Part shown: in pieces, positions 50,910 to 64,000 of the stretch
How the letters are laid out: every line of letters begins with the position of its first letter
Numbering within the stretch: position 1 is the stretch's first letter
Notes under the pieces: generated by a model
What the model saw: only the letters and a program-made list of their open reading frames with translations
Told to the model about the DNA's origin: nothing
Database searches by the model: none
Assembly: GCA_013076295.1 (NCBI GenBank)
Contig: RQOL01000398.1
Coordinates: 1 to 64,000, forward strand
DNA length: 64,000 nucleotides
Direction: 5' to 3'
Source of the DNA: Sanderia malayensis
Lineage: Eukaryota; Cnidaria; Scyphozoa; Semaeostomeae; Pelagiidae
Program-made: the position numbers and the translations under genes

Positions 50910-53900
50910 CACATGAATCCACGTTATTACGGCTGAAACTAAGTAAAAGACACATGCATTTGCTTGTTTTCAGTGATATTAACATTCATTCACACTAATT
51001 GCACATGAAATAACGTTATTACAGCGGAAACTAAGTAAAAGACACATGCATTTGCTTGCTATTAGTGATATAAACATTCATTCACTCTAATTGCACATGG
51101 AATTACGTTATTACAGCTGAAACTAAGTAAAAGACACATGCATTTGCTTGTTTTTAGTGATTCTAACATTCATTCACACTAATTGCACATGAATCCACGT
51201 TATTAAAGCTGAAACTAGGTAAAACCCACATACATTTGCTTGTTTTCAGTGATATTAACATTCATTCACAGTAATTGCACATGAAATAACGTTACTACAG
51301 CGGAAACTAAGTAAAAGACACATGCATTTGCTTGCTTTCAGTGATATAAACATTCATTCACTCTAATTGCACATGAAATAACGTTATTACAGCTGAAACT
51401 AAGTAAAAAACACATGCATTTGCTTGTTTTCAGTTATAATAACATTCATTCACACTAATTGCACATGAAATAATGTTATTACAGCTGAAACTAAGTAAAA
51501 GTCACATGCATTTGCTTGTTTTTAGTGATTCTAACATTCATTCACACTAATTGCACATGAATCCACGTTATTACAGCTGAAACTAAGTAAAAGACACATG
51601 CATTTGCTCGTTTTCAGTGATTCTAACATTCATTCACACTAATTGCACATGAATTCACGTTATTACAACTGAAACTAAGTAAAAGACACATGCATTTGCT
51701 TGTTTTCAGTGATATTAACATTCATTCACACTAATTGCACATGAAATAACGTTATTTCAGCGGAAACTAAGTAAAAGACACACGCATTTGCTTGCTTTCA
51801 GTGATATAAACATTCATTCACTCTAATTGCACATCAAATAACGTTATTACAGCTGAAACTAAGTAAAAGACAGATGCATTTGCTTGTTTTCAGTGATTCT
51901 AACTTTCATTCACACCAATTGCACATGAATTCACGTTATTACCACTGAAACTAAGAAAAAGACACATGCATTTGCTTGTTTTTAATGATTCTAACTATCA
52001 TTCACACTAATTGCACATGAAATAACGTTATTACAGCTGAAACTAGGTAAAAGACACATGCATTTGCTTGTTTTTGGTGATATAAACATTCATTCACACT
52101 AATTGCACATGAATTCACGTTATTACAACTGAAACTAAGTAAAAGACACTTGCATTTGAGTGATATTAACATTCATTCACATAATTGCACATGGAATAAC
52201 GTTATTACAGCTGAAACTAAGTAAGTATGTGCTTTCGTGGATTCATATGAAATAACGTTACTACAGTGGAAAGTAAGTAAAATACACATGCATTTGCTTG
52301 CTTTCAGTGACTCTAATTGCACATGAAATAACGTTATTACAGCGGAAACTAAGTAAAAGACACATGCATTTGCTTGCTTTCAGTGATATAAACATTCATT
52401 CACTCTAGTTGCACATGAATCCACGTTATTACGGCTGAAACTAAGTAAAAGACACATGCATTTGCTTGTTTTCAGTGATATTAACATTCATTCACACTAA
52501 TTGCACATGAAATAACGTTATTACAGCGGAAACTAAGTAAAAGACACATGCATTTGCTTGCTATTAGTGATATAAACATTCATTCACTCTAATTGCACAT
52601 GGAATTACGTTATTACAGCTGAAACTAAGTAAAAGACACATGCATTTGCTTGTTTTTAGTGATTCTAACATTCATTCACACTAATTGCACATGAATCCAC
52701 GTTATTACAGCTGAAACTAGGTAAAACCCACATACATTTGCTTGTTTTCAGTGATATTAACATTCATTCACAGTAATTGCACATGAAATAACGTTACTAC
52801 AGCGGAAACTAAGTAAAAGACACATGCATTTGCTTGCTTTCAGTGATATAAACATTCATTCACTCTAATTGCACATGAAATAACGTTATTACAGCTGAAA
52901 CTAAGTAAAAAACACATGCATTTGCTTGTTTTCAGTTATAATAACATTCATTCACACTAATTGCACATGAAATAATGTTATTACAGCTGAAACTAAGTAA
53001 AAGTCACATGCATTTGCTTGTTTTTAGTGATTCTAACATTCACTCACACTAATTGCACATGAATCCACGTTATTACAGCTGAAACTAAGTAAAAGACACA
53101 TGCATTTGCTCGTTTTCAGTGATTCTAACATTCATTCACACTAATTGCACATGAATTCACGTTATTACAACTGAAACTAAGTAAAAGACACATGCATTTG
53201 CTTGTTTTCAGTGATATTAACATTCATTCACACTAATTGCACATGAAATAACGTTATTTCAGCGGAAACTAAGTAAAAGACACACGCATTTGCTTGCTTT
53301 CAGTGATATAAACATTCATTCACTCTAATTGCACATCAAATAACGTTATTACAGCTGAAACTAAGTAAAAGACAGATGCATTTGCTTGTTTTCAGTGATT
53401 CTAACTTTCATTCACACCAATTGCACATGAATTCACGTTATTACCACTGAAACTAAGAAAAAGACACATGCATTTGCTTGTTTTTAATGATTCTAACTAT
53501 CATTCACACTAATTGCACATGAAATAACGTTATTACAGCTGAAACTAGGTAAAAGACACATGCATTTGCTTGTTTTTGGTGATATTAACATTCATTCACA
53601 CTAATTGCACATGAATTCACGTTATTACAACTGAAACTAAGTAAAAGACACTTGCATTTGAGTGATATTAACATTCATTCACATAATTGCACATGGAATA
53701 ACGTTATTACAGCTGAAACTAAGTAAGTATGTGCTTTCGTGGATTCATATGAAATAACGTTACTACAGTGGAAACTAAGTAAAATACACATGCATTTGCT
53801 TGCTTTCAGTGACTCTAATTGCACATGAAATAACGTTATTACAGCGGAAACTAAGTAAAAGACACATGCATTTGCTTGCTTTCAGTGATATAAACATTCA

Positions 53901-53920
53901 TTCACTCTAATTGCACATGA
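50910..53920. repeat. 1,502-bp higher-order repeat, two copies
   Basis: GCTATTAGTGATA occurs at about 51061 and 52563, and the type A marker monomer at 52221 and 53723. Both spacings are 1,502 bp. CAGTTATAATAAC and GTAAAAAACAC changes are also shared by the two copies. The copies differ by scattered single bases. Confidence 0.75.
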
Positions 53921-56900
53921 ATCCACGTTATTACGGCTGAAACTAAGTAAAAGACACATGCATTTGCTTGTTTTCAGTGATTCTAACATTCATTCACACT
54001 AATTGCACATGAATTCACGTTATTACAACTGAAACTAAGTAAAAGACACATGCATTTGCTTGTTTTCAGTGATATTAACATTCATTCACACTAATTGCAC
54101 ATGAAATAACGTTACTACAGCGGAAACTAAGTAAAAGACACATGCATTTGCTTGCTTTCAGTGATATAAACATTCATTCACTCTAATTGCACATGAAATA
54201 ACGTTATTACAGCTGAAACTAAGTAAAAGACACATGCATTTGCTTGTTTTCAGTTATAATAACATTCATTCACACTAATTGCACATGAAATAAAGTTATT
54301 ACAGCTGAAACTAAGTAAAAGTCACATGCATTTGCTTGTTTTTAGTGATTCTAACATTCATTCACACTAATTGCACATGAATCCACGTTATTACAGCTGA
54401 AACTAACTAAAAGACACATGCATTTGCTCGTTTTCAGTGATTCTAACATTCATTCACAGTAATTGCACAAGAAATAATGTTATTACAGCTGAAACTAAGT
54501 AAAAGTCACATGCATTTGCTTGTTTTTAGTGATTCTAACATTCATTCACTCTAATTGCACATCAAATAACGTTATTACAGCTGAAACTAAGTAAAAGACA
54601 CATGCATTTGCTTGTTTTCAGTGATTCTAACGTTCATTCACACCAATTGCACATGATTTCACGTTATTACAACTGAAACTAATTAAAAGACACATGCAAT
54701 TGCTTGTTTTTAATGAATCTAACTTTCATTCACACTAATTGCTCATGAATCCACGTTATTACAGTTGAAACTAAGTAAAAGACACATGCATTTGCTTGTT
54801 TTCAGTGATTCTAAATTTCATTCACACCAATTGCACATGAATTCACGTTATTACCACTGAAACTAAGTAAAAGACACATGCATTTGCTTGTTTTTAATGA
54901 TTCTAGCTTTCATTCACACTAATTGCACATCAAATAACGTTATTACAGCTAAAACTAGGTAAAAGACACATGCATTTGCTTGTTTTTGGTGATATTAACA
55001 TTCGTTCACACTAATTGCACATGAAATAACGTTATTACAGTTGAAACTAAGTAAAAGACACATGCATTTGCTTGTTTTCAGTGATTCTAACTTTCATTCA
55101 CACCAATTGCACATGAATTCACGTTATTACCACTGAAACTCAGTAAAAGACACATGCATTTGCTTGTTTTTAATGATTCTGACTTTCATTCACACTAATT
55201 GCACATGAAATAACGTTATTACAGCTGAAACTAAATAAAAGACACATGCATTTGCTTGTTTTTAGTGATTCTAACATTCATTCACACTAATTGCACATGA
55301 ATCCACGTTATTACAGCTGAAACTAAGTAAAAGACAGATGCATTTGCTCGTTCTCAGTGATTCTAACATTCATTCACACTAATTGCACACGAATTCACGT
55401 TATTACAACTGAAACTAAGTAAAAGACACTTGCATTTGAGTGATATTAACATTCATTCATACTAATTGCACTTGAAGTAACGTTATTACAGCGGAAACTA
55501 AGTAAAAGACACATGCATTTGCTTGCTTTCAGTGATATAAACAGTCATTCACTCTAATTGCACATGGAATAACGTTATTACAGCTGAAACTAAGTAAGTA
55601 TGTGCTTTCGTGAATTCATATGAAATAACGTTACTACAGTGGAAACTAAGTAAAATACACATGCATTCGCTTGCTTTCAGTGATATAAACATTCATTCAC
55701 TCTAATTGCACATGAAATAACGTTATTAAAGCTGAAACTAAGTAAAAGACACATGCATTGGCTTGTTTTCAGTGATATTAACATTCATTCACACTAATTG
55801 CACATGAAATAACGTTATTACAGCGGAAACTAAGTAAAAGACACATGCATTTGCTTGCTATCAGTGATATAAACATTCATTCACTCTAATTGCACATGGA
55901 ATTACGTTATTACAGCTGAAACTAAGTAAAAGACACATGCATTTGCTTGTTTTTAGTGATTCTAACATTCATTCACACTAATTGCACATGAATCCACGTT
56001 ATTACAGCTGAAACTAGGTAAAACACACATACATTTGCTTGTTTTCAGTGATATTAACATTCATTCACACTAATTGCACATGAAATAACGTTACTACAGC
56101 GGAAACTAAGTAAAAGACACATGCATTTGCTTGCTTTCAGTGATATAAACATTTATTCACTCTACTTGCACATGAAATAACGTTATTACAGCTGAAACTA
56201 AGTAAAAGACACATGCATTTGCTTGTGTTCAGTTATATTAACATTCATTCACACTAATTGCACATGAAATAATGTTATTACAGCTGAAACTAAGTAAAAG
56301 TCACATGCATTTGCTTGTTTTTAGTGATTCTAACATTCATTCACACTAATTGCACATGAATCCACGTTATTACAGCTGAAACTAAGTAAAAGACACATGC
56401 ATTTGCTCGTTTTCAGTGATTCTAACATTCATTCACACTAATTGCACATGAATTCACGTTATTACAACTGAAACTAAGTAAAAGACACATGCATTTGCTT
56501 GTTTTCAGTGATATTAACATTCATTCACACTAATTGCACATGAAATAACGTTATTACAGCGGAAACTAAGTAAAAGACACACGCATTTGCTTGCTTTCAG
56601 TGATATAAACATTCATTCACTCTAATTGCACATCAAATAACGTTATTACAGCTGAAACTAAGTATAAGACAGATGCATTTGCTTGTTTTCAGTGATTCTA
56701 ACTTTCATTCACACCAATTGCACATGAATTCACGTTATTACCACTGAAACTAAGTAAAAGACACATGCATTTGCTTGTTTTTAATGATTCTAACTTTCAT
56801 TCACACTAATTGCACATGAAATAACGTTATTACAGCTGAAACTAGGTAAAAGACTCATGCATTTGCTTGTTTTTGGTTATATTAACATTCGTTCACACTA

Positions 56901-59099
56901 ATTGCACATGAAATAACGTTATTACAGCTGAAACTAAATAAAAGACACATGCATTTGCTTGTTTTTAGTGATTCTAACATTCATTCACACTAATTGCACA
57001 TGAATCCACGTTATTACAGCTGAAACTAAGTAAAAGACACATGCATTTGCTCGTTTTCAGTGATTCTAACATTCATTCACACTAATTGCACATGAATTCA
57101 CGTTATTACAACTGAAACTAAGTAAAAGACACTTGCATTTGAGTGATATTAACATTCATTCACATAATTGCACATGAAATAACGTTATTACAGCGGAAAC
57201 TAAGTAAAAGACACATGCATTTGCTTGCTTTCAGTCATATAAACATTCATTCACTCTAATTGCACATAGAATAACGTTATTACAGCTGAAACTAAGTAAG
57301 TATGTGCTTTCATGGATTCATATGAAATAACGTTACTACAGTGGAAACTAAGTAAATTACACATGCATTTGCTTGCTTTCAGTGATATAAACATTCATTC
57401 ACTCTAATTGCACATGAAATAACGTTATTACAGCTGAAACTAAGTAAAAGACACATGCATTTGCTTGTTTTTAGTGATTCTAACATTCATTCACACTAAT
57501 TGCACATGAATCCACGTTATTACAGCTGAAACTAGGTAAAACCCACATACATTTGCTTGTTTTCAGTGATATTAACATTCATTCACAGTAATTGCACATG
57601 AAATAACGTTACTACAGCGGAAACTAAGTAAAAGACACATGCATTTGCTTGCTTTCAGTGATATAAACATTCATTCACTCTAATTGCACATGAAATAACG
57701 TTATTACAGCCGAAACTAAGTAAAAGACACATGCATTTGCTTGTTTTCAGTTATATTAACATTCATTCACACTAATTGCACATGAAATAATGTTATTACA
57801 GCTGAATCTAAGTAAAAGTCACATGCATTTGCTTGTTTTTAGTGATTCTAACATTCATTCACACTAATTGCACATGAATCCACGTTATTACAGCTGAAAC
57901 TAAGTAAAAGACACATGCATTTGCTCGTTTTCAGTGATCCTAACATTCATTCACACTAATTGCACATGAACTCACGTTATTACAACTGAAACTAAGTAAA
58001 AGACACATGCAGTTGCTTGTTTTCAGTGATATTAACATTCATTCACACTAATTGCACATGAAATAACGTTATTTCAGCGGAAACTAAGTAAAAGACACAC
58101 GCATTTGCTTGCTTTCAGTGATATAAACATTCATTCACTCTAATTGCACATCAAATAACGTTATTACAGCTGAAACTAAGTAAAAGACAGATGCATTTGC
58201 TTGTTTTCAGTGATTCTAACTTTCATTCACACCAATTGCACATGAATTTACGTTATTACCACTGAAACTAAGTAAAAGACACATGCATTTGCTTGTTTTT
58301 AATGATTCTAACTTTCATTCACATTAATTGCACATGAAATAACGTTATTACAGCTGAAACTAGGTAAAAGACACATGCATTTGCTTGTTTTTGGTGATAT
58401 TAACATTCGTTCACACTAATTGCACATGAAATAACGTTTTTACAGCTGAAACTAAATAAAAGACACATGCATTTGCTTGTTTTTAGTGATTCTAACATTC
58501 ATTCACACTAATTGCACATGAATCCACGTTATTACAGCTGAAACTAAGTAAAAGACAGATGCATTTGCTCGTTTTCAGTGATTTTAACATTCATTCACAC
58601 TAATTGCACATGAATTCACGTTATTACAACTGAAACTAAGTAAAAGACACTTGCATTTGAGTGATATTAACATTCATTCACATAATTGCACATGGAATAA
58701 CGTTATTACAGCTGAAACTAAGTAAGTATGTGCTTTCGTGGATTCATATGAAATAACGTTACTACAGTGGAAACTAAGTAAAATACACATGCATTTGCTT
58801 GCTTTCAGTGACTCTAATTGCACATGAAATAACGTTATTACAGCGGAAACTAAGTAAAAGACACATGCATTTGCTTGCTTTCAGTGATATAAACATTCAT
58901 TCACTCTAATTGCACATGAATCCATGTTATTACAGCTGAAACTAAGTAAAAGACACATGCATTTGCTGGTTTTCAGTGATATTAACATTCATTCACACTA
59001 ATTGCACATGAAATAACGTTATTACAGCGGAAACTAAGTAAAAGACACATGCATTTGCTTGTTTTCAGTGATATTAACATTCATTCCCACTAATTGCAC

Positions 59100-62000
59100 A
59101 TGAAATAACGTTATTACAGCGGAAACTAAGTAAAAGACATACGCATTTGCTTGCTTTCAGTGATATAAACATTCATTCACTCTAATTGCACATCAAATAA
59201 CGTTATTACAGCTGAAACTAAGTAAAAGACACATGCATTTGCTTGTTTTCAGTGATTCTAACGTTCATTCACACCAATTGCACATGATTTCACGTTATTA
59301 CAACTGAAACTAATTAAAAGACACATGCAATTGCTTGTTTTTAATGAATCTAACTTTCATTCACACTAATTGCACATGAATCCACGTTATTACAGCTGAA
59401 ACTAACTAAAAGACACATGCATTTGCTCGTTTTCAGTGATTCTAACATTCATTCACAGTAATTGCACATGAATTCACGTTATTACAACTGAAACCAAGTA
59501 AAAGACACATGCATTTGCTTGTTTTCAGTGATATTAACATTCATTCCCACTAATTGCACATGAAATAACGTTATTACAGCGGAAACTAAGTAAAAGACAT
59601 ACGCATTTGCTTGCTTTCAGTGATATAAACATTCATTCACACCAATTGCACATGAATTCACGTTATTACCACTGAAACTAAGTAAAAGACACATGCATTT
59701 GCTTGTTTTTAATGATTCTAACTTTCATTCACACTAATTCCACATCAAATAACGTTATTACAGCTGAAACTAGGTAAAAGACACATGCATTTGCTTGCTT
59801 TCAGTGATATAAACATTCATTCACTCTAATTGCACATGAATCCACGTTATTACGGCTGAAACTAAGTAAAAGACACATGCATTTGCTCGTTTTCAGTGAT
59901 TCTAACATTCATTCACACTAATTGCACATGAATTCACGTTATTACAACTGAAACTAAGTAAAAGACACAAGCATTTGCTTGTTTTCAGTGATATTAACAT
60001 TCATTCACACTAATTGCACATGAAATAATGTTATTACAGCTGAAACTAAGTAAAAGTCACATGCATTTGCTTGTTTTTAGTGATTCTAACATTCATTCAC
60101 ACTAATTGCACATGAATCCACGTTATTACAGCTGAAACTAACTAAAAGACACATGCATTTGCTCGTTTTCAGTGATTCTAACATTCATTCACAGTAATTG
60201 CACATGAATTCACGTTATTACAACTGAAACCAAGTAAAAGACACATGCATTTGCTTGTTTTCAGTGATATTAACATTCATTCCCACTAATTGCACATGAA
60301 ATAACGTTATTACAGCGGAAACTAAGTAAAAGACATACGCATTTGCTTGCTTTCAGTGATATAAACATTCATTCACTCTAATTGCACATCAAATAACGTT
60401 ATTACAGTTGAAACTAAGTAAAAGACACATGCATTTGCTTGTTTTCAGTGATTCTAACTTTCATTCACACCAATTGCACATGAATTCACGTTATTACCAC
60501 TGAAACTAAGTAAAAGACACATGCATTTGCTTGTTTTTAATGATTCTAACTTTCATTCACACTAATTGCACATCAAATAACGCTATTACAGCTGAAACTA
60601 GGTAAAAGACACATGCATTTGCTTGCTTTTGGTGATATTAACATTCGTTCACACTAATTGCACATGAAATAACGTTATTACAGCTGAAACTAAATAAAAG
60701 ACACATGCATTTGCTTTTTTTTAGGGATTCTAACATTCATTCACACTAATTGCACATGAATCCACGTTATTACAGCTGAAACTAAGTAAAAGACAGATGC
60801 ATTTGCTTGTTTTCAGTGATTCTAACTTTCATTCACACCAATTGCACATGAATTCACGTTATTACAACTGAAACTCAGTAAAAGACACATGCATTTGCTT
60901 GTTTTTAATGATTCTAACTTTCATTCACACTAATTGCACATGAAATAACGTTATTACAGCTGAAACTAAATAAAAGACACATGCATTTGCTTGTTTTTAG
61001 TGATTCTAACATTCATTCACACTAATTGCACATGAATCCACGTTATTACAGCTGAAACTAAGTAAAAGAGAGATGCATTTGCTCGTTTTCAGTGATTCTA
61101 ACATTCATTCACACTAATTGCACATGAATTCACGCTATTACAACTGAAACTAAGTAAAAGACACTTGCATTTGAGTGATATTAACATTCATTCACACTAA
61201 TTGCACATGAAATAACGTTATTACAGCGGAAACTAAGTAAAAGACACATGCATTTGCTTGCTTTCAGTGATATAAACATTCATTCACTCTAATTGCACAT
61301 GGAATAGCGTTATTACAGCTGAAACTAAGTAAGTATGTGCTCTCGTGGATTGATATGAAATAAAGTTACTACAGTGGAAACTAAGTAAAATACACATGCA
61401 TTTGCTTGCTTTCAGTGATATAAACATTCATTCACTCTAATTGCACATGAAATAACGTTATTACAGCTGAAACTAAGTAAAAGACACATGCATTTGCTTG
61501 TTTTCAGTGATATTAACATTCATTCACACTAATTGCACATGAAATAACGTTATTACAGCGGAAACTAAGTAAAAGACACATGCATTTGCTTGTTTTCAGT
61601 GATATTAACATTCATTCCCACTAATTGCACATGAAATAACGTTATTACAGCGGAAACTAAGTAAAAGACATACGCATTTGCTTGCTTTCAGTGATATAAA
61701 CATTCATTCACTCTAATTGCACATCAAATAACGTTATTACAGCTGAAACTAAGTAAAAGACACATGCATTTGCTTGTTTTCAGTGATTCTAACGTTCATT
61801 CACACCAATTGCACATGAATTCACGTTATTACAACTGAAACTAATTAAAAGACACATGCAATTGCTTGTTTTTAATGAATCTAACTTTCATTCACACTAA
61901 TTGCACATGAATCCACGTTATTACAGCTGAAACTAACTAAAAGACACATGCATTTGCTCGTTTTCAGTGATTCTAACATTCATTCACAGTAATTGCACAT

Positions 62001-63640
62001 GAATTCACGTTATTACAACTGAAACCAAGTAAAAGACACATGCATTTGCTTGTTTTCAGTGATATTAACATTCATTCCCACTAATTGCACATGAAATAAC
62101 GTTATTACAGCGGAAACTAAGTAAAAGACATACGCATTTGCTTGCTTTCAGTGATATAAACATTCATTCACACCAATTGCACATGAATTCACGTTATTAC
62201 CACTGAAACTAAGTAAAAGACACATGCATTTGCTTGTTTTTAATGATTCTAACTTTCATTCACACTAATTGCACATCAAATAACGTTATTACAGCTGAAA
62301 CTAGGTAAAAGACACATGCATTTGCTTGCTTTCAGTGATATAAACATTCATTCACTCTAATTGCACATGAATCCACGTTATTACGGCTGAAACTAAGTAA
62401 AAGACACATGCATTTGCTCGTTTTCAGTGATTCTAACATTCATTCACACTAATTGCACATGAATTCACGTTATTACAACTGAAACTAAGTAAAAGACACA
62501 AGCATTTGCTTGTTTTCAGTGATATTAACATTCATTCACACTAATTGCACATGAAATAATGTTATTACAGCTGAAACTAAGTAAAAGTCACATGCATTTG
62601 CTTGTTTTTAGTGATTCTAACATTCATTCACACTAATTGCACATGAATCCACGTTATTACAGCTGAAACTAACTAAAAGACACATGCATTTGCTCGTTTT
62701 CAGTGATTCTAACATTCATTCACAGTAATTGCACATGAATTCACGTTATTACAACTGAAACCAAGTAAAAGACACATGCATTTGCTTGTTTTCAGTGATA
62801 TTAACATTCATTCACACTAATTGCACATGAAATAACGTTATTACAGCGGAAACTAAGTAAAAGACACACGCATTTGCTTGCTTTCAGTGATATAAACATT
62901 CATTCACTCTAATTGCACATCAAATAACGTTATTACAGCTGAAACTAAGTAAAAGACACATGCATTTGCTTGTTTTCAGTGATTCTAACGTTCATTCACA
63001 CCAATTGCACATGATTTCACGTTATTACAACTGAAACTAATTAAAAGACACATGCAGTTGCTTGTTTTTAATGAATCTAACTTTCATTCACACTAATTGC
63101 TCATGAATCCACGTTATTACAGTTGAAACTAAGTAAAAGACACATGCATTTGCTTGTTTTCAGTGATTCTAACTTTCATTCACACCAATTGCACATGAAT
63201 TCACGTTATTACAACTGAAACTAAGTAAAAGACACATGCATTTGCTTGTTTTTAATGATTCTAACTTTCATTCACACTAATTGCACATGAAATAACGTTA
63301 TTACAGCTGAAACTAGGTAAAAGACACATGCATTTGCTTGCTTTTGGTGATATTAACATTCGTTCACACTAATTGCACATGAAATAACGTTATTACAGCT
63401 GAAACTAAATAAAAGACACATGCATTTGCTTTTTTTTAGGGATTCTAACATTCATTCACACTAATTGCACATGAATCCACGTTATTACAGCTGAAACTAA
63501 GTAAAAGACAGATGCATTTGCTTGTTTTCAGTGATTCTAACTTTCATTCACACCAATTGCACATGAATTCACGTTATTACAACTGAAACTAAGTAAAAGA
63601 CACATGCATTTGCTTGTTTTTAATGATTCTAACTTTCATT
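59100..63640. repeat. Third higher-order repeat domain, period about 2.5-2.7 kb
   Basis: The GACATACGCATTTGC variant is frequent here (59137, 59597, 60331, 61666 and 62126, approximately) and I did not see it elsewhere. AACGTTCATTC at 59261 recurs at 61792 (2,531 bp). The unusual TTTTTTTTAGGGATTC at about 60723 recurs at about 63438 (2,715 bp). The difference of 184 bp is two monomers, so one copy has gained or lost a dimer. Confidence 0.65.
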
Positions 63641-64000
63641 CACACTAATTGCACATGAAATAACGTTATTACAGCTGAAACTAAATAAAAGACACATGCA
63701 TTTGCTTGTTTTTAGTGATTCTAACATTCATTCACACTAATTGCACATGAATCCACGTTATTACAGCTAAAACTAAGTAAAAGAGAGATGCATTTGCTCG
63801 TTTTCAGTGATTCTAACATTCATTCACACTAATTGCACATGAATTCACGCTATTACAACTGAAACTAAGTAAAAGACACTTGCATTTGAGTGATATTAAC
63901 ATTCATTCACACTAATTGCACATGAAATAACGTTATTACAGCGGAAACTAAGTAAAAGACACATGCATTTGCTTGCTTTCAGTGATATAAACATTCATTC

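Larger units (their letters stand above)
14335..64000. repeat. Satellite array, 92-bp monomer, about 540 copies, open at the right edge
   Basis: Successive monomers start at 14345, 14437, 14529, 14621 and 14713, exactly 92 bp apart. Landmarks in order are CATTCATTCAC, TAATTGCACATG, AATAACGTTATTACAGC, TGAAACTAAGTAAAAGAC, ACATGCATTTGCTTG and a TTTCAGTGAT-like end. The consensus I assembled has 29 G/C out of 92. Several monomer classes alternate: GAAATAACG, GAATCCACG or GAATTCACG before TTATTAC; CAGCTG, CAGCGG, CAACTG or CCACTG after it; and TGATTCTAAC or TGATATAAAC at the end. Short variants recur, including a 56-bp monomer with GTAAGTATGTGC, one joined as ACAGCATTCATTC, and deletions reading GCATTTGAGTGATATT and CAGTGACTCTAATTG. 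Because 92 is not a multiple of 3 and monomers are rich in TAA, no open frame of 60 codons occurs. The array is uninterrupted and runs off the window. Confidence 0.97.

Noticed and set aside
14335..64000. CRISPR-like array (short repeat with variable spacers)
   Set aside because: The whole 92-bp unit is conserved from copy to copy. There are no unique spacers and no cas genes, and the window is eukaryotic.
14335..64000. Telomeric or rDNA spacer repeat
   Set aside because: The monomer does not contain a TTAGGG-type or other telomere unit, and no rRNA-like sequence is present in the window.

Overview
The window is nuclear DNA from a eukaryote. Genes are interrupted by short GT-AG introns with polypyrimidine tracts, intergenic DNA is AT-rich, and most of the window is satellite. 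An invertebrate animal is my best guess, from the intron style and the animal/plant-type Helitron, but nothing here fixes the species.

Layout: (1) 1-520 is GC-richer single-copy DNA with promoter-like E-boxes. (2) 525-2048 is a stack of simple repeats: a TATAGTA-type microsatellite, an island of GAGCGAAGCGA-type sequence inside a (TATG)n tract, then nine copies of a 114-bp minisatellite. (3) 2049-5750 holds the most unusual single-copy feature. Eleven tandem ~177-bp units (3129-4860) each look like an intron plus a ~50-55 nt exon with intact acceptor, donor and branch-point-like signals. They lead into a small three-exon gene (4967-5485) encoding a ~93-residue protein that I do not recognise but whose layout fits a ubiquitin-like fold. 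It is followed by a perfect 22-bp hairpin and a second, 17-bp inverted repeat. (4) 6300-12702 is an autonomous Helitron. Its Rep-helicase gene is intact in five exons (7429-12505, 1,548 codons) and carries the zinc-finger-like motif, HUH motif, two-tyrosine motif and PIF1-family helicase motifs. (5) 12703-14334 is AT-rich DNA with no gene I can support. (6) 14335 to the end of the window is one uninterrupted satellite array of a 92-bp monomer, roughly 540 copies, continuing beyond position 64000.

The satellite is not a simple tandem array. Marker monomers show nested higher-order repeats: 2,521 bp (four copies, 22.2-31.9 kb), 1,502 bp (two copies, 50.9-53.9 kb), about 2.5-2.7 kb (59-63.6 kb), a 3,058-bp duplication and a 240-bp duplication. 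At the largest scale, 15.4-35.3 kb and 35.3-47.5 kb look like two tandem copies of one ~19.9-kb block. The second copy is shorter by exactly three 2,521-bp units plus two monomers. This organisation resembles centromeric or pericentromeric satellite, which is an inference. No gene, transposon or other insertion is visible in the array. The tandem exon cassette array and the nested satellite architecture are the two observations most worth following up.
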